This document shows, piece by piece, positions 36,116 to 47,300 of a DNA stretch of 64,000 nucleotides. The DNA is from Adiantum capillus-veneris (Eukaryota; Streptophyta; Polypodiopsida; Polypodiales; Pteridaceae), in NCBI GenBank assembly GCA_014529385.2, contig CM043947.1, forward strand, positions 119,071,873 to 119,135,872, written 5' to 3'. The translations under genes were made by a program, and so were the position numbers. How positions within the stretch are numbered: the first letter of the stretch is position 1; each line of letters begins with the position of its first letter. The notes beneath the pieces are model-generated. The model saw only the letters and a list, made by a program, of their open reading frames with translations, ran no database searches and was not told the DNA's origin.

Positions 36116-36504
36116 CCTTAAATATGCTACAAGCAATGCATATAGCTTCTGACAAGACTCATTCTAATATAACGAAGAAAACATACAAGTGGGTCCCTAA
36201 ATCTTCTTTAGCAACCATGGTTGATGCTAAAAAACTGAAGCCTTGTAAGAAACATCCCACTTGCTCCAAGAAATGTAAGAAAATGTGGCGTTGGATTCCT
36301 AAACGACTATTGGAAGCCCAAGGCTACTATCAAGGAAATGATCAAATATGGATACCAAAACGTAAATTGTACTCTTACTTGTCATCGGGCCCATGTGAGC
36401 TCAATCATGTAGCTCCAAAACAAATTAACGATCGTGGAAAGAAAAAAATCACAGAACGTTACACACCCGCTCCAGAGCTAGTTTGGGTACCGAAGAAAGA
36501 ATGA
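36106..36504 (+). CDS. W-[VI]-P-K repeat protein of element B
   Basis: A new frame opens at ATG 36106, overlapping the end of the gag-protease frame (ATGCCCGTAG), and runs 132 codons to TGA. It contains four spaced copies of a short motif: KWVPKSSL, RWIPKRLL, IWIPKRKL and VWVPKKE. It also has a Cys-rich segment (CKKHPTCSKKC) and is strongly basic. I know no retrotransposon protein with this arrangement. The repeated Trp-Pro-Lys units and Cys cluster suggest nucleic-acid or protein binding. The overlapping ATG and stop would suit termination-reinitiation, but it may simply be a frameshifted continuation. Confidence 0.55.
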   Translation: MPVALNMLQAMHIASDKTHSNITKKTYKWVPKSSLATMVDAKKLKPCKKHPTCSKKCKKMWRWIPKRLLEAQGYYQGNDQIWIPKRKLYSYLSSGPCELNHVAPKQINDRGKKKITERYTPAPELVWVPKKE

Positions 36505-36832
36505 TTTGTTCCACCTAGCTCAGGAAGAGGGGAGTCCCATGAAGCTTCTAGCTCCTCATGTAATGCATCCATAGAGGTAAAAGCTTCCCCACAGCCTCCA
36601 CCTACAATAGTGGACCTCCATAAAGCCACAAAGAAATCCACACCTCCCAGTGTTCAAGAATCACCTGATGAACCACTTCAAGTTCGATCCTGGGAGAGTA
36701 CCTTACCACCCTTGCAACTCGACGAGGCACCTAAGGTAATAGAAAACTACTGGCAAAAATCCCCACCTATTACCAACTGGAACAATTGGTTTCAAAGGGT
36801 GACAAACTCATTTCAAACGGTATGATCTACCC
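36505..36832 (+). other. Continuation of the W-P-K frame after a stop
   Basis: The same frame reopens after TGA 36502-36504 and runs to about 36825 (Pro/Ser-rich, ending in a WNNWFQRVTNSF stretch). It could belong to the same protein if the TGA is a mutated codon. Confidence 0.45.
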
Positions 36833-38475
36833 AAGGAAGGGGGGAGTGTTTGCTGACAGTCATCATTCACTTACTCCCCTCTCAACCTTCTTCCCTGACC
36901 TCTCAATCTCCCAATCTTAGGGAATGTATATATAAAGTCTTATACTCACAAAAAACAAAAACAATAAAGAGCAGAGCAATTAGCAAACGAGTATGCACAA
37001 TAAAAGTCAAAACATTGACTGAGACCTACACATTTGCATCCGGTACACTGAAACAGAAACCTATGTCATAAAACACCTTTGATCCTCATCACTCGAGTGA
37101 TGGAGGGTAGGTAGGATTAGTACGATAGGACTGTTTCTGTTTTAGAGTTGAGTGATTAGCAAAGTTCTTTTTTCTCACTGATGTGCCTCCTAGAGGTATT
37201 CTTTGTGTTTCCTAGTGTGTACAAGAGCGTGTTGCTGTTGTTAGGATCTGGACCTTCATGGAATCTTTATCTCGACTCACTCTTCAAATCAAGAGCAATT
37301 ATCAACGCAAACAGGTGTTTCTTGTCCATTAGCATTGACCCTTATTTATTTATTTTTGCATCCATGTTTATCTGCTTTGATTGTGATTGGTAGCATAATA
37401 TTCAGTGCATTTACTTAGTACCAAACATTAAATTCAACGTAACTTTTTGTCATAATCACTTGTCTAGATTTAAAAATCAAGCAGTCCAACTAAGCTAGTT
37501 TGACCAAGTCAGGTGTTACAGATCTTCTCTTAATACCATGGGGAATGCCTTCCTAATAATCAATGGTTACTTAGGTTCTTAATCCGATTTAGGCAGCATT
37601 GTGTGAAATGTACTAGGGCTTTCTAGTGGGCTTGACCCTATTGACCTTTAGCTTAAGTATTATAAAGGGAGTTTACTAGTGTAATGAGCCTGGGGAGGTG
37701 TAACAGTGTTATATGACCCCCCAAAGTTACAAAATTAAAATGCTGAAAACGAACAAACAAAAATTCAAAGTGCCACAATGTAAAATCTTAAGCTGGAAGA
37801 GAAACCTCAGCTTGATTTGGTACTTCACTCACATGTATCGCCTATGGTACTAGAGCCCTAGAGGTTCCCAATGTGGGCGCTTTTCCTTGAAAAGCAAAAA
37901 ACCCAAGGCATACAAAATAAGCATACACATCAAAATTGAATCACTGTGAAAAGACTTTGGGGGGTCAAAGAAAAGGTAATCAGTCAGGCGATGATTTCAT
38001 GAGAAATTCCTTTTATCGTAACTTAACTACAAGGTCTTCTAGGTATAGCCTCTAGTCAGCCCTCGAACATGAAATACTTGGCTCTCGCGATTAAACAACT
38101 TACTTGACCAAAGAAAATTAAGAAGCTTATCCATGGTATTAATAGTCAATCTCTAGTGCCTTTCGACCGTTAAATTAGCGATCCCAGACTTGTTTATTTT
38201 TTTACCTTTTACATCTGTTTATGCATTTGATTATATTGCAATTTAATGTTTATTGCTGACAAATTGTTTAAAATTCTGTTACCAATCAATTTGTCTGCTT
38301 GAACTGCATATGCTTTTTAATCGCTTATGAGAATGCAATTACTGTGCCAATGTTGTTTGATTTTGCAGTGACTGAAGAAGGCTAAGGACATTCATCTCCA
38401 ATGCTCTTCCACCTCGATGAACGAGCTTCAACTCAATAGCTTCCGAGGACGGAATCTACATCAAGAAGGGGGGCA
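36833..38475 (+). other. Non-coding 3' interior of element B, with an internal polypurine tract
   Basis: A polypurine-tract-like aaggaaggggggagtg (36832-36847) is followed by TG and a TATA-like tgtatatataaag at about 36924-36936, as if a 3' LTR began here, 1.6 kb before the real one. No second copy of this sequence was found near 31160-31500. An intron-like end (tgtttgattttgcag) occurs near 38354-38368. The true polypurine tract precedes 38476. Confidence 0.5.
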
Positions 38476-39065
38476 TGTTAACCCTCACGGCTCACGAACA
38501 CCCTATCACCTACGACGGACATTGTAACCTATGGCGGACATTGTATTATTTATTTGGTAGAGTCAGGTACCGGGCTTGTCGGTCCAATAGGAAAAGGGTA
38601 AGAGTGATCGCCGATGAAAGGCGCACTCTAACTGGAACATTCAAGGGATTGGTTGGCTAAGCATGGGCGCCCAAGTGTGAATGGGACGAGCTCATACAAA
38701 AGTCAACTAAACCTAAAATTCACTTATTCTCTCATTTGTGCGATTGAAGAGTGCTCTTGCTCCATCTCCATCTTCTTCTTCTTCATCTCCTTGTGTGCGT
38801 GTGTATGCGTGAGAGAGAGAGAGAGAGTGCGATCGAGCATTGCAGCGGCATGACGGCGGCGAGGCGGTTGAGCGCGGCGTAGCGGCATCTCCCTTTTCTT
38901 CGCGGCGAGGAATTCTCCACGAAGCAAGCGTAGAGCGGTGAGTGACACACCATCGTCATCTTTGAGCTTACTAGTTTAAGCTTGTTGTGTGCTTGGAGCC
39001 ATTTGTGGCTCGCACGCGGTGTATCGGCAAGTTCCTTGCATTGACACGTGCGACATACACGCACA
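38476..39065 (+). repeat. 3' LTR of element B
   Basis: 590 bp, about 95% identical by eye to the 5' LTR outside the microsatellite, which is shorter here (tgtgcgtgtatgcg then a short GA run). Confidence 0.93.
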
Positions 39066-39070
39066 AAGGC

Positions 39071-39761
39071 AAGCCCACCATTGACGAGCCAATTTTTGGA
39101 AGTGCATAGCTACATGGCATAGCTTGGAGGACTCCGTGAAGCCCTCGTCTCCAAAGGCTGCATCAAATTGCTGGATGAAGACCAATACTTTGTTGGTAGC
39201 ACCAAAGGTGCCGTCATAGGTGATACTCTTTCCTCCCTCTTTGAACTTCTTGATCTTTTTGGGACCTTCACCATGCAGGGTAAGATTTTTGTGATGTCCT
39301 CTTCTCTTGTATTCTCTAGGAGAATAGCTATTGCTTTCATCAGAAGAGGAGGAGGTGAAGAAGAAGGAGAAGAGGGTGACCTCTTTCTTTTCTTTTTCTT
39401 CCTTTGTTTCCTCTCTTCCATTTCGGAGTGACAAGGAGAAGGACTATGGGTTGACTATTTCCTCTTGGGAGGAGTTGGCGACCGTCTAGACCATTGTCTT
39501 TGTAGAGCACATCTTCAAAGAAACTTAGGGATTCACTTGTTTCTCGTTCTTTAGATTCCTCCTCTCCTCTTGGAGAGGAAGGGAAATCCCATAAGCACGA
39601 AATTGTTGGGTAACTTCGGCTTGCAAAGCAGGGTTGCCCATAGCTTGATGCAACCTAGTAACAAGATAATTAACAAACATGGGGGTATCATCATTAGCAC
39701 CTTCATGTGCAAAATCAAAGTTATCAATGTTCATTCTACTCTCTTGGTTATTATCAGCCAT
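39071..39761 (-). pseudogene. Gag, N-terminal part, of element A
   Basis: The minus strand starts at ATG 39761 (MADNNQESRMNIDNFDF), has a helical region (LVTRLHQAMGNPALQAEV), then frameshifts near 39430-39530 into a segment with KSITYDGTFGATNKVLVFI and HFQKLARQWW. The latter is the start of the retrotransposon gag core (F.G......W...). It stops at the AAGGC duplication where element B inserted and resumes at 30528. The acidic/Ser-rich tract (about 39340-39420) is low complexity. Confidence 0.85.
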
Positions 39762-40156
39762 GCTAATTAAACTTATGTAAAGAATTACTTTGTGCTTTGG
39801 TACCCTCAAAAACCTTAGTAGCTACTCTTCTTTACCTTTAAAAATTAGTTCTCAAGTAGCCACACCCATGGTTTAGACACCGTTATTTGCAAAGACTAGT
39901 GGACAGGGTCTAACATTGCTCGATTGATTATGGTTCCTGTTGTGCTTGCTCGTAGCTCAATAATGGTTAAGCCAAAGGAAAGTCCCAAGAGATTCCATTA
40001 TTAAGACTATAGTTCCCAATGGTGTACCTCGAACTAAGTCCTTCTCAACCAAGATAATAGATCCCTGCCCCACTTACCCTATTGCAATGAGCAAGTCCAA
40101 CCTTTTATGGACAACTTAAGGACCTCTCTTCTTAAGCTAGAAAAGAGAAACCAATA
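39762..40156 (-). other. 5' leader of element A
   Basis: Non-coding leader between the primer-binding site and gag. No other signal was identified. Confidence 0.7.
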
Positions 40157-40168
40157 GCTCTGATACCA
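40157..40168 (-). promoter_or_regulatory. Primer-binding site of element A
   Basis: The minus strand reads tggtatcagagc, complementary to initiator Met-tRNA, one base from the 5' LTR edge at 40170. Confidence 0.9.
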
Positions 40169-40169
40169 A

Positions 40170-41188
40170 TGTAATGAAAATGGTCTATGAACTTTGAGAA
40201 TAGCGGAATTAAGAGAATTAGAGTGAGCATTTTTGTGAGACTACTTTGAGAACATAGAGGGTGAACTTAATTAGCGGTAGCAACATAACCATTATACTTA
40301 ATTAACTTGGCATGAACAATACTTTTGCAAGAGAGAGAATTAGAGAACATGACAATAATTTGAGGACCGGATTTATGTGGAGCCGGTCCCCCCTCCAATA
40401 GGCTTTTGTATTATAGGTTATCCCATCAAGAGAGACTTTTTACAATACAATCTTTGTGTTCCTTGTGACCTAGGTGATGCAATGAAGATGGGAAACTTCA
40501 TGCATAACATAATCCTTTGTAAAATCATTAGTCATCCCCAGCCTCAGTCCCAAGGCCTTAAACACCTTCAAAGGTGGAGAGAGATTGTGGGGAATGTGGA
40601 TAGGGAAGAGGAAGAACAAGCATTCATAGGAGAAAGAAATAGCTCCTCACTTAGCATCACTTTTCTTGCTTAGCAAAGCATAATAGCATAGTAATGAATA
40701 TGTTAAGCTTAACCATTGAAGCATGGATCTTGGTTGGATTTGCATTCCATAGCCAAGAGTGTTGGAGTAGGCTCTCAACTTCTCATCAAGCTTGGAGAAG
40801 GAGATGGAGCTCTTACACTTTTCACCTCACACAATTAGCATAGCATAATAGCACAGTAATGAATATGTCAAGCTTAAGCATTGAAGCATGGCTCTTGGTT
40901 GGATTTGCATTCCATAGCCAAGAGTGTTGGTGTAGGCTCTCAACTTCTCATCAAGCTTGGAGAAGGAGATGGAGCTCTTGCACTTTGCACCTCACACACA
41001 CACACACACAATGAGTGTGTGTGTGTGGGGGGGGGGGGGGGGGGGGGGGGGGGAGGGGAGTATACCCCCCAAGCTAGCCCCCTCCTTGCTTTGGTCGACC
41101 CCCTCTTCTAGCTAATGGTGGAAGCTCATTGGACCCCTTCAAGTCTAGCCAATCACATGCAGAGTGAATATCAAGCAAGCATGCTAGC
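40170..41188 (-). repeat. 5' LTR of element A, inner portion
   Basis: This matches 24428 to about 25590 of the 3' LTR. It has a deletion of about 260 bp near 41115 and a private 165-bp tandem duplication (40672-40836 and 40837-41003). Its GT tract ends in a 27-base poly-G (41027-41053). The LTR is cut by element C at CTAGC 41184-41188 and continues at 61459. Confidence 0.9.
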
Positions 41189-41318
41189 TGTAAGACGCAG
41201 GGACTTGGCCATGCAACTCTCCACCCAACCGTACCCTATATAGGTCTTGTCTGCTAATTATAGGGATCTCCTTGACCGCATGTCCATCCTAGCCCTTGGC
41301 CCGGCCCTTGGCCTGACA
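41189..41318 (-). repeat. 3' LTR of element C (130 bp)
   Basis: It contains a TATA-like ccctatatagg near 41234 that is conserved in the partner LTR, and a GC-rich palindromic stretch gcccttggcccggcccttggc. Confidence 0.93.
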
Positions 41319-41972
41319 TTACTCCCCCCTTGGAGAAGCATTTTCGTCCTCAAAAACACAAGCGGTGGTGTCTTCATAAGAACACTAATGTTTTCCACCG
41401 TGGCATCCCTCATGGATCCAACGGTTCGTTGGATCGGAACCCGGTTCAGTAGGAGGTTCAACAAAATCAAGAATGCCATCTTGATTTTTCACATTATTGT
41501 CCATGTGCAACCCTCTTGGTTAACCGATCCATAACCAACATAGTGTGGGACTCCATCCAGAACTCACTTGAATATGCTAAACGAGTTATCACCACAACTA
41601 AAAGGTGTCTAACTGCATATCCAGGTTTTAGACTTTCTGAAAGGTACTAGAACATGCAATAAAACCTCTGCTTAACATTCCATGAAAGTAATATGCTAAC
41701 ATACTCATCATCAGTAAAAACCAAGTCCTTGACTTGCTGTTGTTTCTTGCAAGTAGCCACCCTCATCAAAAATGATGAACAAGGTTGAGAACTTGAGAAT
41801 AACAGAAAGAGACTAAAACTAGTCGTAACATGCCTTTCATCATGTGACGCAAACTCCAAACCATAAAGGTAACCAATCTAGTTGTTTTGCTTCTTGCTAA
41901 TGTATGCAGTTAGCATATCCTTTAGCGTGGTTTACTAACGTATTTAGCATATCCTTTAGTACTAAATAGAAT

Positions 41973-42074
41973 TCTTGTAAGCTGCCCATCCGATACGGGA
42001 TGAATAGCGGTAGTAAGAGTGAGTCTTGTAAGCTGCCCATCCAACACGGGATGAATAGCAGTAGTAAGAGTGAG
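41973..42074. repeat. 51-bp tandem duplication
   Basis: Units at 41973-42023 and 42024-42074 share tcttgtaagctgcccatcc and cgggatgaatagc, with three or four substitutions. Confidence 0.92.
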
Positions 42075-42437
42075 GTGTTTTCCCCCAACCACTTACAGAC
42101 AGTCTTCCACGACTGACGATAAACTATGACTCACCGAGTAAGATTCCAATCGTATCCTTGATGTGAATTGGACAGAAGTAAACTCATAGAGTTTAGATTA
42201 TCCAATCACAGACCATTGTCGTATATGGTCGAGTGTGAACGCATACTAAATTTGCTAGAGAGGTGACACTTGAAGTGCAAACACTTGCGGAAACAATAAA
42301 GTCCATGACTTTGCATGCCGCTCCGAACAAATCTGTGTCAAACACTAGGGCCGATAACACCTAGTGTGCATGCATTTAACACAAACAAATTCGAACCGCA
42401 ATTTCATGAAGAGACTTGCCACGACACGTACATGAAA

Positions 42438-42620
42438 GTCTGGCAACAAAGTTGGTCTATAATAGAATGTGACAGCCCAGTCACACCTAGGTACCAACCA
42501 TGAGACATTCCCATAACGTAGCATACTTTGCAACAAAAGTTGGACCATAACAGAATGTGACAACCCAGTCACACCCAGGTGCCAACCATGAGACCTTCTC
42601 ATGAACATAGCATACTTTGC
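42438..42620. repeat. 89-bp diverged tandem duplication
   Basis: Two units share aacaaa(a)gttgg, gaatgtgaca(g/a)cccagtcacacc, ccaaccatgaga and catagcatactttgc/cgtagcatactttgc. Confidence 0.88.
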
Positions 42621-43766
42621 TATATATAGAAACGACCCTCCGTTAAGGTGTTTCACAGCACTTGTAATAGCAACAAGTCTATAATTAGTATCCGACAATT
42701 TCTGGCCATTGAAATGGTGTCTGATATTGTGTGCTTCAAATGGTCTAATGAACGAATGTGACCAGCACCTAGGGACTTCGTCGTGACACATCATTAGTAA
42801 TTGGGCGCCAGTGTCACTCCCAAAGACTCATATTCTCCACATGTGGAATATGTCTCAAATAAGGATATCAAGAAAAGCAACATCCATCAAGGACGAGCTT
42901 GTACTTGTGTGATGTGAGTGAGAGGGACCCTCATCATCATGCTCCATACTGGCTAAACTGAACTCCTTGAATTCCTAGACCATGTTGTATCCCATGTAAC
43001 AACATGTGCCAAATCGAACCCAACAAGTGGGCTCATAACAACATAATGTATATTGGACACTACAGCCCAAAATACTTTGTTTTGACATGCCCTTGGCATG
43101 GCTCTGAAACATTCAAACATATTTATACGACTTGAAAAAACTAAGCAGCATTGCACTGGAGACCCTGGGTGTTGCCTTCTCAATCAAACCCTTTGATTAG
43201 AATCTACGTAGTCAAACCCCTTGGTAAGACCCTTTGTAGAAACTCCTCAACTAGCTGGTAATGGTAACCAACATAGTCAACCGTGTACAGAATGATTGGA
43301 GTCAACTTGAAAAGTTGAATTTGTCCACTACTGCATGGTAGATTGCGGACTGCTTTCCTTGAAAGTATAACGGGAATAAATCAACTTGTGATCCTCAATG
43401 CCGATGGGATGATTTAGTAAACACTTGTTGGGTCTTACTTCAAAACTGTACTTCCATAGACACTCATAGTGCTATAGAGAGAGAGCAAGAGATCCACACA
43501 AGTGAAATGCCCAGCTCTTATGGACAACCATGCTGTTTGAAATTCTTGAAGCATCTATATGTCGTGTTATAGATTAGCCTATGCGAGTGTAAGTTCTTTC
43601 AAATCTCAGCTCAATTGTCGCACCAAAACATGTAGTGCTTACGAAATTAACGTCGATGGGGAGTCCACTGGGTAGATCTGTTCAAGCTGGAGAACAATCA
43701 CCCAAGAAATGCCATCATTTGGATGTTATCCTAGGTCTGCTGACTATGGCTCTTAGCCGGTGTGGC

Positions 43767-43771
43767 TCATA
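43767..43771. other. Target-site duplication of element D (left)
   Basis: TCATA, repeated at 48979-48983. Confidence 0.93.
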
Positions 43772-43998
43772 TGTTACCATATACATGTGGTAGTGATGTG
43801 TGTGAACACACTAGGACCGCCGCGGCATTTTTTCCCTCTTTAGGAGGTTTTTTCCCCCGTGCATTGTATATACGCCCATCACTCTAGGGCTATCTATCTT
43901 TCCATTGCACACTAAGTAACACACTCTCTATTGTGTGCCTTGAGCTTCCTTCGTCTTCTCCAAGCTGTGTGTGTTTCTCTGCAACCCTAATTCCAACA
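43772..43998 (+). repeat. 5' LTR of element D
   Basis: 227 bp. A TATA-like ttgtatatacg lies near 43865-43875, about 120 bp before the LTR end, a plausible promoter position. Confidence 0.96.
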
Positions 43999-44000
43999 AT

Positions 44001-44012
44001 TGGTATCAGAGC
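44001..44012 (+). promoter_or_regulatory. Primer-binding site of element D
   Basis: tggtatcagagc, complementary to initiator Met-tRNA, two bases after the 5' LTR. Confidence 0.95.
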
Positions 44013-44358
44013 AGGTCACGTCCTCCCGGCTAGTCGCCAGCTGCTTCAGCACACGCCTGCTCACTTTCTCCGAGTTCAGTGAGATTTGGCGAGCATTCGC
44101 AGGTCGACAAATATTTTGGGTGAGCTCGAAGAGCATGGTCTGCTCAGAATTTTGATTTGGGCTCATTTCGGCCTTCGTTTCCACTACAGGCAATACTGCA
44201 TAGGCTAATTCATCATTTTGTGCAGAATTTTTGTCAGTGTCGTTTTCTGCATAACAGGTGCCTTATAGTCTTCGGCGGTTTGTGCTAAATAGCACAGGTT
44301 GTTCTCGCTCTGTTTATCCTATTTTTGAGCAATTTTCACATTAGGTGCAGCATTTACC

Positions 44359-47300
44359 ATGGCTGACAACAACAACATAGATGTGTTCACGATGTTTGCT
44401 GCTGAGGACAGGTTGGATGGGGACAACTACCCTATGTGGGCTTATATGATGCAACATGTTCTTGTGTCAAAAGGTGCCTGGAACATTGTGCAGGGCATTG
44501 ATGTACGTCCTGGTTCTGAGGATGTAGGCGATGTTGAGGATGTTGCAGGTCTTGCTGCAAGGATTGCAGCCGTTAGAGTTGTTTTGCCTATGGTAGAACA
44601 AGCTCGTTGGGATGTTAAGGATGCGCAGGCTCATGCATTGATTGTGTTGTCTGTGAAGCGCACCATTGTCCCTCACACCCGTTCAGCAAAATCTGCAAAA
44701 CAGGATTGGGATATTCTAGCAGGTCTTTATGCAAGCCGCAATGAGGCTAAAATTGCTTTGTTGCGTAAAGAGCTGGAGTCGAAGATTATGCATGAGGAAG
44801 ATGATATGGACACTTTCCTTGCTAGTGTCAAGGATATCAATGAGCAACTTATTTCTGCAGGTGAAGTCATTTCAGACAGTTCCCTTGTGCAGACTGTTCT
44901 TGATGCCTTACCAGATTCCTACCAGACTTTTGCTAGTACTTGGAGAGTGATGACCCAAGGACATCCTGAAGCTGTCAAGTTTGATGCATTATGCACATTG
45001 CTGTTGCAAGAGTCACTTTCTAGAAAAAACAGGACTAGGCAAGTTGAACAGGCTTTTATTGCTTCTCAAAGAAAGGGTGGTAACAGTAATGCAGCCACTT
45101 CTTATGGTTCTGCTACGAGTGGAAAAATTTCTGTTCCTAATGCTTCTGCTGGCAACACTTCATCTGGAAATTCTGGTGATAAGGGCAAAAAGAAGATGCG
45201 TTGCCATTATTCTAAAGCTAACGATCACTTGATCAAGTCGTGTCCTAAGTTGAAGGCCAAAGAGGCTAAGAAGAAAGAGGGTGGTTCCACTGCAAATGCT
45301 GGTTCCACTACAAATGCAGCCATTGTTGAGTCTTCTGTGAAAGGAGACTGTGATGCTGATGTTGATGCAGAATGGGCTTTTAGCGCGGAGTGCACTTCCA
45401 ATCCTGCTATCCATGATGCATGCTTGTCAGTTGCTGCAGATTCACATGTGTGGTATTTCGACAGTGGTGCTACAAAGAACATTACCTCACATCGTGAATT
45501 GTTTACCTCTCTCGAGTCAGTCTCTCATGGGAATTCAGTCACTTGTGCCAACAACGCCTCTTATCCAGTTCAGGGAGTTGGAAAGATTGTGCTCACTACT
45601 GCTAATGGCAGTTCCTTCACACTTGTTGATGCACTTTATGTACCTGGGATCAAGAAGAATCTCTTGTCTGTATCCGCACTTGCTAGACTTGGACTTGTAG
45701 TCAAATTTGTGGATGACAGATGTACAGTTCATGATCTCAATTTCGGTGATGAAATTGTTGCATCTGGGCTTTTGGGCCGTGGGCTCTATAAGCTCACTTT
45801 GTATGACAAGTGTGGACAAAATTTTTCAAATGCTGTTGCAGATTCAAGGGCTATTTCAGATGCAAAACTTTGGCATGCACGTTTTGGTCATCTGAATTTT
45901 GCCAGTTTGTTGCGTTTACAGAAATCTGATATGGTTGCTTCTTTGCCACCTCTTGAAGCACCTGTCAAACATGTTTGTGAAGGCTGTATTTTGGGTAAGA
46001 TGCAGCGTTCTAAATTTCCAAAGGATGGTTCAGTTCGGGCCACATGCAGGTTGCAGCTTGTGCATAGCGATGTTTGTGGGCCCATGCAAACTCCGTCCTT
46101 GGGCAATTACCTGTACTTCGTGACTTTCATTGATGACTACTCCAGGCAAGCATGGGTATTTCCACTTAAAGCAAAGTCCGAAGTTTTCATGTGCTTCAAA
46201 CAATTTTTGGCTATGGCTGAAAATGTCTCGAAATGTACTATGGGCACCCTCCGTTCTGATCGAGGGGGGGAGTATATGTCTCATGAATTTAATGCATTTT
46301 TGGCTAGTCGTGGGATAAAACACCAATGTACAGTGCCTTATACACCTCAGCAAAATGGTGTTGCTGAGAGGAAAAACAGGTCACTAACGAAAATGGCACG
46401 ATGTATGGTCAAAAGTCAAGCTTTGCCGCATTCTTTTTGGCTTGAGGCCATCATGTGTGCCACTTATGTACTTAACAAGTGTCCTATGAAAGCTTTGCAG
46501 TCTATTACTCCATATGAAGCATGACACGATAGAAAGCCTTCTATTGAGCACATGCGTGTTTTTGGCTGTTTGGCATATGCTTTGGTGCCACAAGTGCAGC
46601 GCAGAAAATTGGATGATAAGGCTATCAAATGTATTTTTGTTGGTTATAGTGCTGAAAGCAAAGGTTACAGGTTGTATCATCCGCAAACTAAACGTATTCT
46701 GGTTTCTCGGGATGTAGTGTTTGTGGAAGATTCTGTTCAGTCCTTGCTATCATGTACTAGAGACAGTAATGTAAGCTCACATGACATTTATGACACTTTG
46801 TTGCCTCTTTTTAGTGGTGGAAATACAAATGTAAGTTCCAATGAGGCAAATGTACAGCCTATGGGGGTTTCTGAAAATGTTTTAGAATAGCCTATTACTG
46901 ATGCAGATGTACATGATGTACTTGATGAGGAAAGGGTTGAAAATGAGCAGGCTAGAGGTATGCCAAAATGGCTGGTGCACACTTTGCATGACAGTAAATT
47001 GGATGCACCTTTGTCTAGTCGTACTCGTTCAGGCTCTCGCCATGCATCTTATGCATCAGATTGTTATGCTTTGGCTATGTCTAGTTTACATGATGTTGAG
47101 GAGCCTCTATCTTTTGATGAAGCACAGAATTCTGATGAAGCACAGAATTTTGATGAAGCACAAAATTCTGAAAATTGGATGGCTGCCATATGCAATCAGA
47201 ATATGATGCACTTATAGAGAATGACACATGGACTTTATGTGATTTGCCTCCTGGCAAAAAGGCCATTGGTATGAAGTGGGTTTACAAGTTGAAACGTAAG

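Larger units (their letters stand above)
30534..39065 (+). mobile_element. Element B: gag-protease LTR retrotransposon without pol
   Basis: LTRs 30534-31159 and 38476-39065 both start tgttaaccctcacgg and end cgcaca, with AAGGC duplications outside. The polypurine tract aagaaggggggca precedes the 3' LTR. The interior encodes gag with zinc knuckles and an aspartic protease in one frame (31499-35818), then a W-V/I-P-K repeat frame. No reverse transcriptase, RNase H or integrase motif occurs in either strand of its 8.5 kb, so it must depend on enzymes from another element. The tRNA primer site is not obvious: the sequence after the 5' LTR (ttaaaggtaggaccggg) does not match initiator Met-tRNA. Confidence 0.9.
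41319..43766 (-). other. Interior of element C, left part
   Basis: No coding motif was seen on either strand. A 51-bp tandem duplication lies at 41973-42074 (tcttgtaagctgcccatcc units) and an 89-bp diverged duplication at about 42438-42620 (gaatgtgaca...ccagtcacacc units). Confidence 0.65.
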
